Positions 52,064 through 61,915 of a stretch of 61,915 bases of DNA are shown here, piece after piece. Every line of letters begins with the position of its first letter. Position 1 is the first letter of the stretch. The DNA comes from Mycobacterium sp. Root265 (GTDB lineage Bacteria > Actinomycetota > Actinomycetes > Mycobacteriales > Mycobacteriaceae): contig NZ_LMJA01000001.1 in the NCBI RefSeq assembly GCF_001428895.1, positions 516,599 to 578,513 on the forward strand, given 5' to 3'. Position numbers and translations under genes: made by a program. The notes below the pieces were generated by a model, which saw only the letters and a list, made by a program, of their open reading frames with translations, was not told the DNA's origin and did not search any database.

Positions 52064-52718
52064 CGCACGCCTGACGGCGCGGATCTATGGGGACACCGTG
52101 GAGCGAATCTGCGCTCTGCTCCCCGGTGACGGGGACCCGTCCTGGGCGACCGGCGTGCCGGCGTGTCCCGGCTGGACCATTCGGGACGTGGTGGCCCACA
52201 TGGCCGCCGTCGCCGAGGACTGGGCGGATCGGACGCTGGGCGGGGCGCCGACCGACGAGCAGACGGCCGAGCACGTCGCGAGGTTCGCGGACCGGAACAC
52301 GACGCAGCTGCTGGCGGCGTGGGGCGCCGCCACGGCGCGTCTGCAACGGATGGCGGCCACCGACGGTTTGAGCCCTCCGCTCGGCGATATCGCCTGCCAT
52401 GAGCACGATATCCGCGGCGCCCTCGATCGCGCCGGAGCTCGCGAATCCGCCGCCGTCTGGCACACCTCGGATCGGCTCATCCCGATGCTGCAGCCATCGC
52501 GGCCCGTGCGCATCACCGTCGAGGACGGTGAGTATCTGTGCGGGCCCGCCGAGGGACCCGAAATAGGGCTCACCACTACCCGATTCGAGGCACTTCGGTG
52601 GCGCACCGGGCGACGCAGCCGCGTTCAACTGACCACCATGAACTGGTCCGGCGATCCGGCACCGATCATCGATGAGCTGTATCTGTTCGGGCCGACCCCC
52701 GTCGATCTCGTGGAGTGA
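52050..52718 (+). CDS. DinB-fold maleylpyruvate-isomerase-type (mycothiol-dependent) protein
   Basis: The 222-residue protein fits the MDMPI/TIGR03083 family: GVPACPGWTIRDVVAHMAAVAEDWADRTLG (metal-binding His of the DinB fold), LLAAWGAATARLQRMAATDG and ACHEHDIRGALDRAGARES (second metal His pair). A separate C-terminal domain follows. Members are probably mycothiol-dependent. GTG 52050 (after GCAGGG) is the preferred start; GTG 52041 is an alternative. It is translationally coupled to the DUF899 gene. Confidence 0.8.
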   Translation: MQTVDARLTARIYGDTVERICALLPGDGDPSWATGVPACPGWTIRDVVAHMAAVAEDWADRTLGGAPTDEQTAEHVARFADRNTTQLLAAWGAATARLQRMAATDGLSPPLGDIACHEHDIRGALDRAGARESAAVWHTSDRLIPMLQPSRPVRITVEDGEYLCGPAEGPEIGLTTTRFEALRWRTGRRSRVQLTTMNWSGDPAPIIDELYLFGPTPVDLVE

Positions 52719-52761
52719 GGCCGCTGCCCTGTCGAGTGATGTCGTCGGCGATGATCAGTGG

Positions 52762-54336
52762 GTGACATCTCCGCAGACTGTTGTAACGCCGCTGACCGTT
52801 CCCGCGCTGCTGGCCGAACGGGTGCGCGCGTCCGGGCAGGACACCTATGTGATCACACCCGACGGAGGGTTGACCTATCAGGACGCCGAGGCGCGTTCGG
52901 CCGACATCGCCCGCCGGCTGCTGGCGGCGGGTATCGGGAAGGGCAGCCGGGTGGGCCTGTTCTTCCCCAATGGGATCGACTGGATCAGCTGGTGGCTGGC
53001 ACTGTCGCGGATCGGCGCACTGGTCGTGCCGTTGAGCACGTTGTATGCGCCCGCCGAGATCGCCAAGGTGTTGCGGCTGGCCGACATCGGGACGCTGATC
53101 GCCCCGGCGGAGGTGCTCGGCACCGATGTGGGCGGGCGTTTCGAGGCCGCACTGCCTGAACTCCGGCATCAGGGTCGCGATGCCCTCTCGCTCACCGTTG
53201 CACCGTATCTGCGCCGGATCGTGCTCACCGAGGACACCGGGTATCGCTGGGCCACCCGGTGGGACGACCTGGCCCAACGGGTGTCACCGCAGGTGCTCGC
53301 CGCGGTGGAGGACGAGGTGTCGCCCGCCGATCTGGCAATCATGGTGCACACCTCCGGTTCGACCGCCGACCCCAAGGGCGTGCTGCACACCCACGGCACC
53401 CTGGTGCGCCAGACATCGACCTGGCCCATCGCGATCCGGGCGGTCACCGGATCCCAGGACCGGCCCCGGATCCTGTGCGCCATGCCGTTCTTCTGGATCG
53501 GCGGGCTGCTCGCGGCCATGGGCGCCCTGCACGACACCATCACCCTGCTGGTCATGGCGCGTCTCGACCCGGCGACAGCGCTGGACATGGTGGAGTCCGA
53601 ACGTGGCACCGGGATCGTCGGCTGGCCGGCGTTCACCCAGCGCGTGCGCGACCACCCGAGTTTTGCCGATCGCGACCTGTCCAGCGCCCCGATGCTGCGG
53701 GACGGCCCGCTCGACATCGCGATGACCGACGTGCCCGACGGATTTCCGGTGCACCGCACCATGTCCGAGACGGCGGGCGGATTCGTCCACACCGAGATCG
53801 CCATCGTCGACGAGGACGGCGGGCCTGTGCCCGACGGCACCACCGGGGAACTGTGGATCCGCGGCGTGGGGGTGATGGCCGGCTACAACAAGCGTGAGCG
53901 CACAGAGATCTTCGACGCCGACGGCTGGTATCACACCGGGGACCGTGTCTACCGGCGAACCGGCGACCCGCGGTTGTTCTACGTCGGCCGCACCACGGAT
54001 CTGATCAAGGCCGGTGGTGCGAACGTGTCACCGCTGGAAGTCGAGGCGGTGATCTCGGCGCTGCCCGACGTCGCGCAGTGCGTGGTGGTCGGACTCGAGC
54101 ATCCCGAGCGCGGCGAGGAGGTGTGCGCCGTGGTGGTCCCAGTGGCGACGGGCCTGGATCTGACCGCCGTCCGCCGGCTCGCCCGCGAACAGTTGTCGGC
54201 CTACAAGGTGCCCACCCGGTGGGTGATCGCCACCGGTGACCAGATGCCGACCCTGCCCAGCGGGAAATTCGATCGGAAGGGATTGCTGGCCAACGTGATC
54301 GACGGTGTCCTACCGATCAGTCCGGCAGCTCCCTGA
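52762..54336 (+). CDS. Acyl-CoA ligase (FadD-like AMP-binding enzyme)
   Basis: The 524-residue ANL enzyme has the A3 motif MVHTSGSTADPKGVLHTHG, A5-like RTMSETAGGF, A7 GWYHTGDRVYRRTGD, A8 YVGRTTDLIKAGGANVSPLEVE and A10 Lys in LPSGKFDRKG. It activates a carboxylate to an acyl-adenylate and then to CoA. The segment between A4 and A5 is shorter than in most FadDs, which may affect the acyl pocket. The start is GTG 52762. It is 43 bases after the MDMPI-type gene, suggesting an operon. Confidence 0.87.
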   Translation: MTSPQTVVTPLTVPALLAERVRASGQDTYVITPDGGLTYQDAEARSADIARRLLAAGIGKGSRVGLFFPNGIDWISWWLALSRIGALVVPLSTLYAPAEIAKVLRLADIGTLIAPAEVLGTDVGGRFEAALPELRHQGRDALSLTVAPYLRRIVLTEDTGYRWATRWDDLAQRVSPQVLAAVEDEVSPADLAIMVHTSGSTADPKGVLHTHGTLVRQTSTWPIAIRAVTGSQDRPRILCAMPFFWIGGLLAAMGALHDTITLLVMARLDPATALDMVESERGTGIVGWPAFTQRVRDHPSFADRDLSSAPMLRDGPLDIAMTDVPDGFPVHRTMSETAGGFVHTEIAIVDEDGGPVPDGTTGELWIRGVGVMAGYNKRERTEIFDADGWYHTGDRVYRRTGDPRLFYVGRTTDLIKAGGANVSPLEVEAVISALPDVAQCVVVGLEHPERGEEVCAVVVPVATGLDLTAVRRLAREQLSAYKVPTRWVIATGDQMPTLPSGKFDRKGLLANVIDGVLPISPAAP

Positions 54337-54384
54337 CGCCGGCGGCCGGGAAGGCCGTGTCCCCCGCCTCGGGCATACCGGCGC

Positions 54385-56777
<2,393 letters not shown>

Positions 56778-56781
<4 letters not shown>

Positions 56782-56806
56782 GCACTTGACACGTGTCAAG
56801 TATGGT
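56778..56806 (+). promoter_or_regulatory. Promoter with an 18-base palindrome filling the spacer
   Basis: TTGAGC (56778-56783) and TATGGT (56801-56806) are 17 bases apart and the ATG follows 6 bases later, fitting a leaderless promoter. ACTTGACACGTGTCAAGT (56784-56801) is a perfect 18-base palindrome occupying the spacer and the first -10 base. A TetR-type repressor bound there would block RNA polymerase. No such regulator lies next to it. Confidence 0.65.
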
Positions 56807-56812
56807 GGAGGG

Positions 56813-57367
56813 ATGCTTGCCGAAGACGTGCTGACCACCGTGCCGACCACCACCGCCGAAGCGCTCGACGTCTTCGACGCCGCCCCCGGTGTCGACCCGG
56901 ATTTCATGATCGGCACCTGGCACGGCGCTGAACTGCCGACCGCGCACCCGATGGACGGGCTGCTGGCCGCCAGCGGCTGGTGGGGCAAGCAGTTCGTCGA
57001 TGCCGAGACCGTGCATCCCCTGCTGTTCCCGAAAGACGGGGGCACCGCGCTGTGGCCGCTGAATCCGGTGCTCGCCTTCGGCGGTCTGGGCATCGCCACG
57101 AAGGTGCCGCTGGTGCGTAACCTCTCGTTGGTACAGCCCATCTCGGCACTGCGGCCCGCGCTGCGCACCAAGGCACCCAAAGCCCGGCTGCGCACCACCC
57201 GGTACCGCGGAACCGACAGCGCGACAATGATCTACGACAATCTCCCGATCAACGACGTGTTCCGCAAGATCTCCGACGACACCGTGATCGGCGCGATGGA
57301 CTACCGCGGCGGCAAACGTCCGTATTTCTTCGTCCTGCAGCGCGACAACTCGCTGCCGGTCGAATAG
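56813..57367 (+). CDS. GXWXG/DUF4334 domain protein
   Basis: The 184-residue protein has the paired domains: GXWXG-type FMIGTWHGAELPTAHPMDG and DUF4334-type RTTRYRGTDSATMIYDNLPINDVFRKI, then VIGAMDYRG and YFFVLQRDN. Function is unknown; the fold resembles small ligand-binding lipocalin-like domains. ATG 56813 has GGTGGAGGG immediately before it, too close for a normal Shine-Dalgarno, and a -10 at 56801-56806, so it is probably leaderless. It converges with a methyltransferase gene. Confidence 0.78.
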   Translation: MLAEDVLTTVPTTTAEALDVFDAAPGVDPDFMIGTWHGAELPTAHPMDGLLAASGWWGKQFVDAETVHPLLFPKDGGTALWPLNPVLAFGGLGIATKVPLVRNLSLVQPISALRPALRTKAPKARLRTTRYRGTDSATMIYDNLPINDVFRKISDDTVIGAMDYRGGKRPYFFVLQRDNSLPVE

Positions 57368-57368
57368 G

Positions 57369-58202
57369 TCAGGGCTTGACGGCCTCGATGAAGTAGCCGC
57401 GCGGCACACCCGCCACGTCCATCGGGACGGCGGGAGCGAACCAGCGACCCCACGCATTGCCGGGCACCGCGATATCGGTGACGGCCGCCGACCAGCCGTG
57501 CCGTTCGGCGAGCTCACCCGGAGTGTCCGACCCGAACAACCACGGCGACCCCTGCGCCGCCATGGATTCCAGCACCGGCGCCATGAACGGCGACTTCAGC
57601 AGCGCCGTGCCCACCACCTCATAGAGCAGCACCGAACCAGGCGCCGACAAGGCGTCGACGCGGGCGAACAGGGCGCTCACCTCGGCTTCATCGAGGTACT
57701 GCAGCAGGCCCTCCATCAACCACACCGAGGGTTCGCCCGCGTCGAAGCCCGCCGATGTGAGCGCGGGCGGCCAGTCATCGGCGAGGTCCACTCCCACTGC
57801 CACCCGCCGGGCGCGCGGGGTGTCCTCGGAGAGCAGGTGACCCTTGGCCTCGATGACCGCAGGCTGATCGAGTTCGTAGACGGTCACCCCGGCGGGCCAG
57901 TCCAGCCGGTAGGCCCGGGCATCCATTCCCGCCGCGACGATCACGACCTGATGCGCGGCCCGGGTGGCACGCAACAGCGCCTCGTCCCAGAACCGGGTCC
58001 GCACAACGATCTGAACCGTCGACTGCTCCCCCGAAGCCTGCAGTGCGGCTTCCAGGAACTCCCGGCCGGTGTCGCCTGCCAGCTTGTCCGCGAACGCGTC
58101 GACGAACAACGGATCCTGGCGGCGGCTCTCCCGGGCCCGGATGGCGGCGACCAGCAGCGCGGTGCGGGCGACCCCGTTCAAACCCGCGGACTCGTCAGCC
58201 AT
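57369..58202 (-). CDS. TIGR00027-type SAM-dependent methyltransferase
   Basis: The 277-residue protein belongs to the large mycobacterial LCMT-like group: ARTALLVAAIRARESRRQDPLFVDAFA, the SAM loop VVIVAAGMDARAYRLDWP, VYELDQPAVIEAK, and the conserved WLMEGLLQYLDEAEV. These are putative SAM-dependent O-methyltransferases of unknown substrate. ATG 58202 starts 1 base after the protease stop; a GTG at 58217 is possible. Confidence 0.87.
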   Translation of the reverse strand: MADESAGLNGVARTALLVAAIRARESRRQDPLFVDAFADKLAGDTGREFLEAALQASGEQSTVQIVVRTRFWDEALLRATRAAHQVVIVAAGMDARAYRLDWPAGVTVYELDQPAVIEAKGHLLSEDTPRARRVAVGVDLADDWPPALTSAGFDAGEPSVWLMEGLLQYLDEAEVSALFARVDALSAPGSVLLYEVVGTALLKSPFMAPVLESMAAQGSPWLFGSDTPGELAERHGWSAAVTDIAVPGNAWGRWFAPAVPMDVAGVPRGYFIEAVKP

Positions 58203-58203
58203 C

Positions 58204-59259
58204 TCAGCGGTCCCCACCGTCGTAGCCGCTGCGCCACTCGGTGATCTTGCGCCCCAGCGAATCCACCGCGCTGGTGGCGGCCTGGCCCACCCCGTCGATG
58301 AGGCCGCCGACGCCGTCCCGGATCCCGCGGATCAGCGGATCGTCGGACTGGTCGAATCCGTCCTTGTACTGGCGGGCCGCCGCGCCGACATCCTCGGTCC
58401 AGCCGACCGACGCATCCTCGGAGCGGCGCGGGTAGTCACCGGCCAGGATGGCGCCGTAACCGCCGGTGTCCACCCAGCCGGTCAGCGCCGCCGCCCGCAG
58501 CACCGAGAACGGGTGGCTCTGCAACTCCAGATTCAGCAGTTTGAGCACACCGTCACGCATGTCACCGGAGCGCTCGTACTCCCGCGCCTGCGCCAGAAAG
58601 GCCTGCGAATCCAGCTTGTCCAGATGGCTGCCGCCCGCCAGCTTCAGCTCGACCCGGATGGCCGCATCGACGTCCTGCCCGCACAACAGACCGGCGCGGT
58701 CACCCGAAAGCTCGGATTTGCGTTGCCATTCCAGCAGGGCGGCAACGATGGCGCGCAGTGCCCAGCCGCCCACCGGGATGAAACCGAAGGATGACGCCAG
58801 CCGGATCAGGTGCATGAGCATCGTCCGGTACACGGCGTGGCCGCTCAAGGCATGTCCGAGTTCGTGGCCGATGACGAAGCGCATCTCGTCATGGGACATC
58901 AGTTCATAGAGCCCCGAGGTGATCACGATGAACGGCTTGTCCATGCCGATGGTGTACGCATTGGCCGTCGGCGACTGCACCACGAACAGTTCCGGCCGTA
59001 CCGGGGCGTCCAGCACGTGCACACATTCGTCGAGCAGTGCGTCGAGGTCGGCGAACTGTCGCGGACCGACCTGCACCGAGCTGGCCAGGTAGAGCAGCCG
59101 GTGCTGGCGTTCGCGCAGCACACCGGAGATGACCTTGAGGACCTGGTCGAACCCCTTGAGCCGGCGCAGCGCGGTCAGCGCCGTCCGATCCGCGGGATGC
59201 TCCCAGGCCCGGGAACTGATGTCCGGGAACTCCACACGCCGCGTCGCAGGTGAATCCAC
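58204..59259 (-). CDS. M48-family zinc metalloprotease
   Basis: The 351-residue protein has the zinc motif FVIGHELGHALSGHA (HExxH) and a third-ligand helix WQRKSELSGDRAGLL. Upstream are a helical N-terminal domain and QSPTANAYTIG. There is a possible membrane-associated segment (LIRLASSFGFIPVGGWALRAIVAAL), and the C-terminus is Gly/Asp-rich. It is an HtpX/Oma1-like peptidase without a clear signal peptide. GTG 59259 is the start. It is upstream of and coupled to the methyltransferase gene. Confidence 0.88.
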   Translation of the reverse strand: MDSPATRRVEFPDISSRAWEHPADRTALTALRRLKGFDQVLKVISGVLRERQHRLLYLASSVQVGPRQFADLDALLDECVHVLDAPVRPELFVVQSPTANAYTIGMDKPFIVITSGLYELMSHDEMRFVIGHELGHALSGHAVYRTMLMHLIRLASSFGFIPVGGWALRAIVAALLEWQRKSELSGDRAGLLCGQDVDAAIRVELKLAGGSHLDKLDSQAFLAQAREYERSGDMRDGVLKLLNLELQSHPFSVLRAAALTGWVDTGGYGAILAGDYPRRSEDASVGWTEDVGAAARQYKDGFDQSDDPLIRGIRDGVGGLIDGVGQAATSAVDSLGRKITEWRSGYDGGDR

Positions 59260-59281
59260 GCGTTCAACAGTACGGCGCGGA

Positions 59282-59908
59282 TCAGGCGATGATGCGCACC
59301 AGATAGGGCGTCATCGAGGCGGTCCGCACGGCCGAGACCGTCACGCCGGAGTCGGAGGCTTCCAGCATCTGCCCGTTCCCCACGAACAGCGCCACGCTCT
59401 GGGTGCCTTCCGGGCCGAAGAAGATCAGGTCGCCGGGCAGCGCCTGTTCCGGCAGTACCTTCTGGCCGACCTTGTACATCTCGCCCGAGGACCGCGGCAG
59501 CTTCACCCCGACGCCGGCGAAGGCGTAGACGATGATGCCCGAGGCGTCGAATCCCACCACGTTGGCCGCCGGATCCGGTGCGGCCGGAAGTCCGGGAACG
59601 AGCGGAGAAGCGACCGGGGCCGGCGGGGCCAACCCGGGGAAGTTCAGGCCGGGAACGCCGCCCGGGATGGCGGCAGCGGCCGGTTCCGCGGCGGCCGGAG
59701 CCTCGCGGACGACACCGCGGGTGGGGCCGTTGGCGTCGCCGCCGCCGTAGCTGAACGGCACGCCGCGCTGGGCCAGTGCCCGCGCGATCACGTAGTCGAC
59801 CGCCTGCTGGTTGCGGGCCGGGCGGGTGTTGAACGGATCAGCCGATGCGACACCAGGAGTCACTGTCAACACAGCCAGGCCGAGCAGCAGGGCACAGAAG
59901 CGTCTCAT
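59282..59908 (-). CDS. RipD-like NlpC/P60 protein lacking catalytic residues
   Basis: The 208-residue secreted protein (signal peptide ending GVASA) has an NlpC/P60 domain split by a Pro/Ala-rich insert of about 55 residues after PFSYGGG. The catalytic Cys is replaced by Ala122 (VGFDASGIIVYAF) and the His by Ser171 (EGTQSVALFVGNG). This is the pattern of M. tuberculosis RipD (Rv1566c), which binds peptidoglycan without hydrolysing it. It is probably a cell-wall-binding pseudoenzyme. The gene is co-directional with the M48 gene. Confidence 0.86.
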   Translation of the reverse strand: MRRFCALLLGLAVLTVTPGVASADPFNTRPARNQQAVDYVIARALAQRGVPFSYGGGDANGPTRGVVREAPAAAEPAAAAIPGGVPGLNFPGLAPPAPVASPLVPGLPAAPDPAANVVGFDASGIIVYAFAGVGVKLPRSSGEMYKVGQKVLPEQALPGDLIFFGPEGTQSVALFVGNGQMLEASDSGVTVSAVRTASMTPYLVRIIA

Positions 59909-60128
59909 CGGGTCGTCAACTCTTTCGATCAGGGCGGGAACCGCAACGACCGCACTAATTGACGGCCGTCACCGCTATTTCTACCGACCGATTGAGCCGT
60001 TTCCCAATTCGACTGTGGCGCAGCATAAATGAGATGCAGATCCGTGACCCAAAAGAGACTCCCGTGCCCGGGTCGTGATGTCTCCGCGACCGTTCCGACA
60101 CCATCACCGCGGTGCGCACAATGCAGAA

Positions 60129-60172
60129 CGGCACCGGTCCGCGCAACCCGAAGGCTGCGCTGACCGGTGCCG
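60129..60172 (-). terminator. Terminator hairpin of tpx
   Basis: CGGCACCGGTC (60129-60139) pairs perfectly with GACCGGTGCCG (60162-60172), with an inner GCGCA/TGCGC stem. It begins 16 bases after the tpx stop on the minus strand and has no T tract, which is normal for mycobacteria. Confidence 0.75.
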
Positions 60173-60187
60173 TTGTGGCAAGCCGGA

Positions 60188-60682
60188 TTACTTCAGTGCG
60201 GCGAGCGCGGCATCGTAGTTGGGCTCCTGCGCGATTTCCGGGACGAGTTCGGTGTAGACGACGTTGCCGTCAGCACCGATCACCACGACCGCGCGGCCCA
60301 GCAGGCCTTCGAACGGTCCGTCGACGAGGGTGACCCCGTAGTCCTCACCGAAGCTGTCGCGGAACGCCGAGGCCGTCAGGACGTTCTCGAAGCCCTCGGC
60401 ACCGCAGAAACGCTTCTGCGCGAACGGCAGATCCTTGGACACGTTCAGGACCGCCGTACCGGTGGCTGCGGCGCGCTCGTTGAAGGTCCGCACACTCGTC
60501 GCGCACACCGGGGTGTCCACCGACGGGAAGATGTTGAGCAGCACGGCCTTGCCGCTGAACTGGTCATTGCCGACCGCGCCGAGGTCGGTGCCGACCAGGG
60601 TGAAAGCCGGAGCCGGCGCGCCGACTGCGGGCAGCTCGCCGGCCGTGTTGATGGGGTTTCCCTTGATGGTGATTTGTGCCAT
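60188..60682 (-). CDS. tpx: Thiol peroxidase Tpx
   Basis: The 164-residue protein is a complete atypical 2-Cys peroxiredoxin of the Tpx class: FPSVDTPVCATSVRTFNE (peroxidatic Cys60) and FAQKRFCGAEGF (resolving Cys), preceded by APAFTLVGTDLG. It reduces hydroperoxides using thioredoxin. ATG 60682 gives the standard AQITIKGNPINTAGELP N-terminus. It is transcribed alone with its own terminator. Confidence 0.94.
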   Translation of the reverse strand: MAQITIKGNPINTAGELPAVGAPAPAFTLVGTDLGAVGNDQFSGKAVLLNIFPSVDTPVCATSVRTFNERAAATGTAVLNVSKDLPFAQKRFCGAEGFENVLTASAFRDSFGEDYGVTLVDGPFEGLLGRAVVVIGADGNVVYTELVPEIAQEPNYDAALAALK

Positions 60683-60756
60683 GTCCACCAGTCTGTCAAA
60701 GACGGCGCAGCTCGTGTGCCTGAGGGGTCCGTGACGATGCGTGGCACCATCGAATC

Positions 60757-61650
60757 GTGATCGTCCTGCCCGACGGGGTCCTCGCGATGGCCGCCCGCGG
60801 ACCCGAATGGCAGCGCTGGGTCGACGACCTACCCAGGTCGGTCGGCAGCCAGCTCCAGGAGTGGGATCTCGCCGCCGATGGTGCACCCCAATACGGTTTC
60901 TGTTCGATCGTGCTGCCGGTGCGTGCCGGCGACGGTGCATCCGCCATGCTCAAAATCGCGTTCCCCGACGATGAATCCGAACACGAACACCTGGCGTTGC
61001 GTCGCTGGGACGGCCAGGGAACCGTGCGTCTATTACGCGCGAACCCTTACCGCCGCGCGATGCTGCTGGAGCGGCTGCATGCCCGCAACCTCAACGACGT
61101 CTGGGATCTTGAGGCGTGCGAGATCGTCGCCGGACTGTACGGACGCATCCACGTGCCCGCGCTGCCGCAGCTGCGTCCGCTGGTCGGGTACATCGAGAAA
61201 TGGAATGCCGACCTGGCGCAGTTACCGCGCAGCGCCGCATTGCCCCACCGGCTCGTCGAGCAGGCGCTGTCACTGGGAGCCGATTTCGTGTCCGACCCGG
61301 CCAGCACCGGCACGCTGATCCACGGCGATCTGCACTACGAGAACGTGCTGGCCGCGGATCGGGAACCTTGGCTGGTGATCGATCCGAAGCCGATGAGCGG
61401 CGATCCGCACTACGAGATCGCGCCGATGCTGTGGGACCGCTGGGACGAGCTTTCCGGTTATGTCCGCGAAGGTGTGCGACGCCGCTTCTACACGCTGTCC
61501 GAGACCGCCGGGCTGGATGTCGACCGTGCGCGGGCGTGGGTGATCGTGCGGATGATGCACAACGCGATGTGGGAGCTCACCGAGAACGAGGTGCCGGACG
61601 CGAAGTGGCTGACGACGTGTGTGGCGGTCGCCAAGGCGGTGCAGGAGTAG
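60757..61650 (+). CDS. Aph(6)/hydroxyurea-kinase-type phosphotransferase
   Basis: The 297-residue protein matches the PF04655 aminoglycoside-6/hydroxyurea resistance kinase family: LKIAFPDDESEHEHLALRRW (ATP-binding Lys), MLLERLHARNLNDV, catalytic loop TLIHGDLHYENVLAA and metal-binding LVIDPKPMSGDPHYEIAPML. Real streptomycin-6-kinase activity is uncertain, as many mycobacterial members are uncharacterised. The start is GTG 60757. It is divergent from tpx. Confidence 0.84.
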   Translation: MIVLPDGVLAMAARGPEWQRWVDDLPRSVGSQLQEWDLAADGAPQYGFCSIVLPVRAGDGASAMLKIAFPDDESEHEHLALRRWDGQGTVRLLRANPYRRAMLLERLHARNLNDVWDLEACEIVAGLYGRIHVPALPQLRPLVGYIEKWNADLAQLPRSAALPHRLVEQALSLGADFVSDPASTGTLIHGDLHYENVLAADREPWLVIDPKPMSGDPHYEIAPMLWDRWDELSGYVREGVRRRFYTLSETAGLDVDRARAWVIVRMMHNAMWELTENEVPDAKWLTTCVAVAKAVQE

Positions 61651-61732
61651 CCAGGCACGAGCCCAGAACCAGTTATCCACAGCCCGAAAAATACTCATGC
61701 CGATGTCCGACCCCGTCGGTAGAATCGCACAT

Positions 61733-61915
61733 ATGTTCGAAGTCTTGGATCGGGTCGCACTGGCCGGGTTGAGCGATGAGGCGCTCATCTCGGCGGTGAC
61801 GGCCGCGACCCAGAACGAGGCGATGGCTGCCGCGGCGCGGTTGGCGTTCATCGGTGAGGTGGTGGCCCGCCAGTGCGATGACGAGGACGACGTGATCGCC
61901 CATCAGGTCATCGAC
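61733..61915 (+). CDS. DUF222 (13E12-type) HNH-endonuclease family protein, 5' part only
   Basis: The first 61 codons are inside the window and the gene runs off the right edge. They read MFEVLDRVALAGLSDEALI, then TAATQNEAMAAAARLAFIGEVVARQ, the typical DUF222 N-terminus of the mycobacterial 13E12 repeat family, which usually ends in an HNH nuclease domain. A -10 TAGAAT (61720-61725) is 7 bases before ATG 61733, so translation is probably leaderless. The family is multicopy and often lies at variable sites. Confidence 0.8.
   Translation, partial: MFEVLDRVALAGLSDEALISAVTAATQNEAMAAAARLAFIGEVVARQCDDEDDVIAHQVID

Noticed and set aside
61733-61915. The DUF222 gene as proof of a mobile element boundary
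   Set aside because: Only its 5' end is visible. No inverted repeats, integrase or target-site duplication can be seen in the window.

Overview
The window looks like a chromosomal segment of a mycobacterium, most likely a rapid-growing Mycolicibacterium-type species. GC is high and genes are packed on both strands with many 1-4 bp start/stop overlaps. Several families are mycobacterial hallmarks: MmpS/MmpL, a furA-katG pair, secreted cutinase-like proteins, a RipD-type inactive NlpC/P60 protein, an Rv0910-type protein, a Crp close to the M. tuberculosis one, and a DUF222 (13E12-type) gene at the right edge. No rRNA, tRNA, CRISPR array, insertion sequence or prophage is visible. It reads as accessory and metabolic chromosome.

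Layout. 0-12 kb: JmjC-type oxygenase, sucrase/ferredoxin-like protein, SGNH hydrolase, a divergent TetR/MmpS-MmpL exporter pair, an SRPBCC-ArsR module with twin operators, an acyltransferase, an MpaB-type oxygenase and a SASA-type esterase. 12-19 kb: a minus-strand operon of two TauD-like dioxygenases flanking a complete sulfonate/nitrate-type ABC importer, divergent from a glutamine synthetase-like gene coupled to an unknown gene. 19-24 kb: small stress/unknown genes, then a TetR-controlled SDR-SDR-esterase operon with three copies of one operator motif, and the remnant of an acetyltransferase. 24-34 kb: quinone oxidoreductase, alpha/beta hydrolase, repeat-bearing lipoprotein, katG and furA (leaderless promoter), an APH-type kinase, an orphan Rv0910-type protein, and two regulator/target pairs with clear dyad operators (TetR and MarR).

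34-38 kb holds the most unusual unit: an FKBP lipoprotein is followed by a tightly coupled TetR - GT1 glycosyltransferase - second ATP synthase subunit c (AtpE) operon. The AtpE paralogue keeps the proton-carrying Glu and the Asp of the ion site but differs at the positions equivalent to M. tuberculosis Ala63 and Tyr64, which lie in the diarylquinoline site. Drug glycosylation plus a substitute target under a TetR regulator is a plausible resistance or tolerance system against an ATP-synthase inhibitor (inference only). 38-42 kb: a Crp paralogue and three secreted cutinases with a nitroreductase and a monooxygenase between them, then a methyltransferase broken by an internal deletion.

42-62 kb: S4-domain protein, Pro-rich secreted protein, TIGR03364-type oxidoreductase, ThrE exporter, serine-hydrolase lipoprotein, DHFR-like protein, cold-shock protein, a PhyH-like dioxygenase, a second ArsR-SRPBCC module, a DUF899/DinB-like/acyl-CoA ligase run, a class II UvrA, a DUF4334 gene behind a palindrome-filled promoter, a methyltransferase, an M48 protease, RipD, Tpx, an Aph(6)-type kinase and the start of a DUF222 gene. 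Short operator dyads beside regulators recur through the window and are listed separately.
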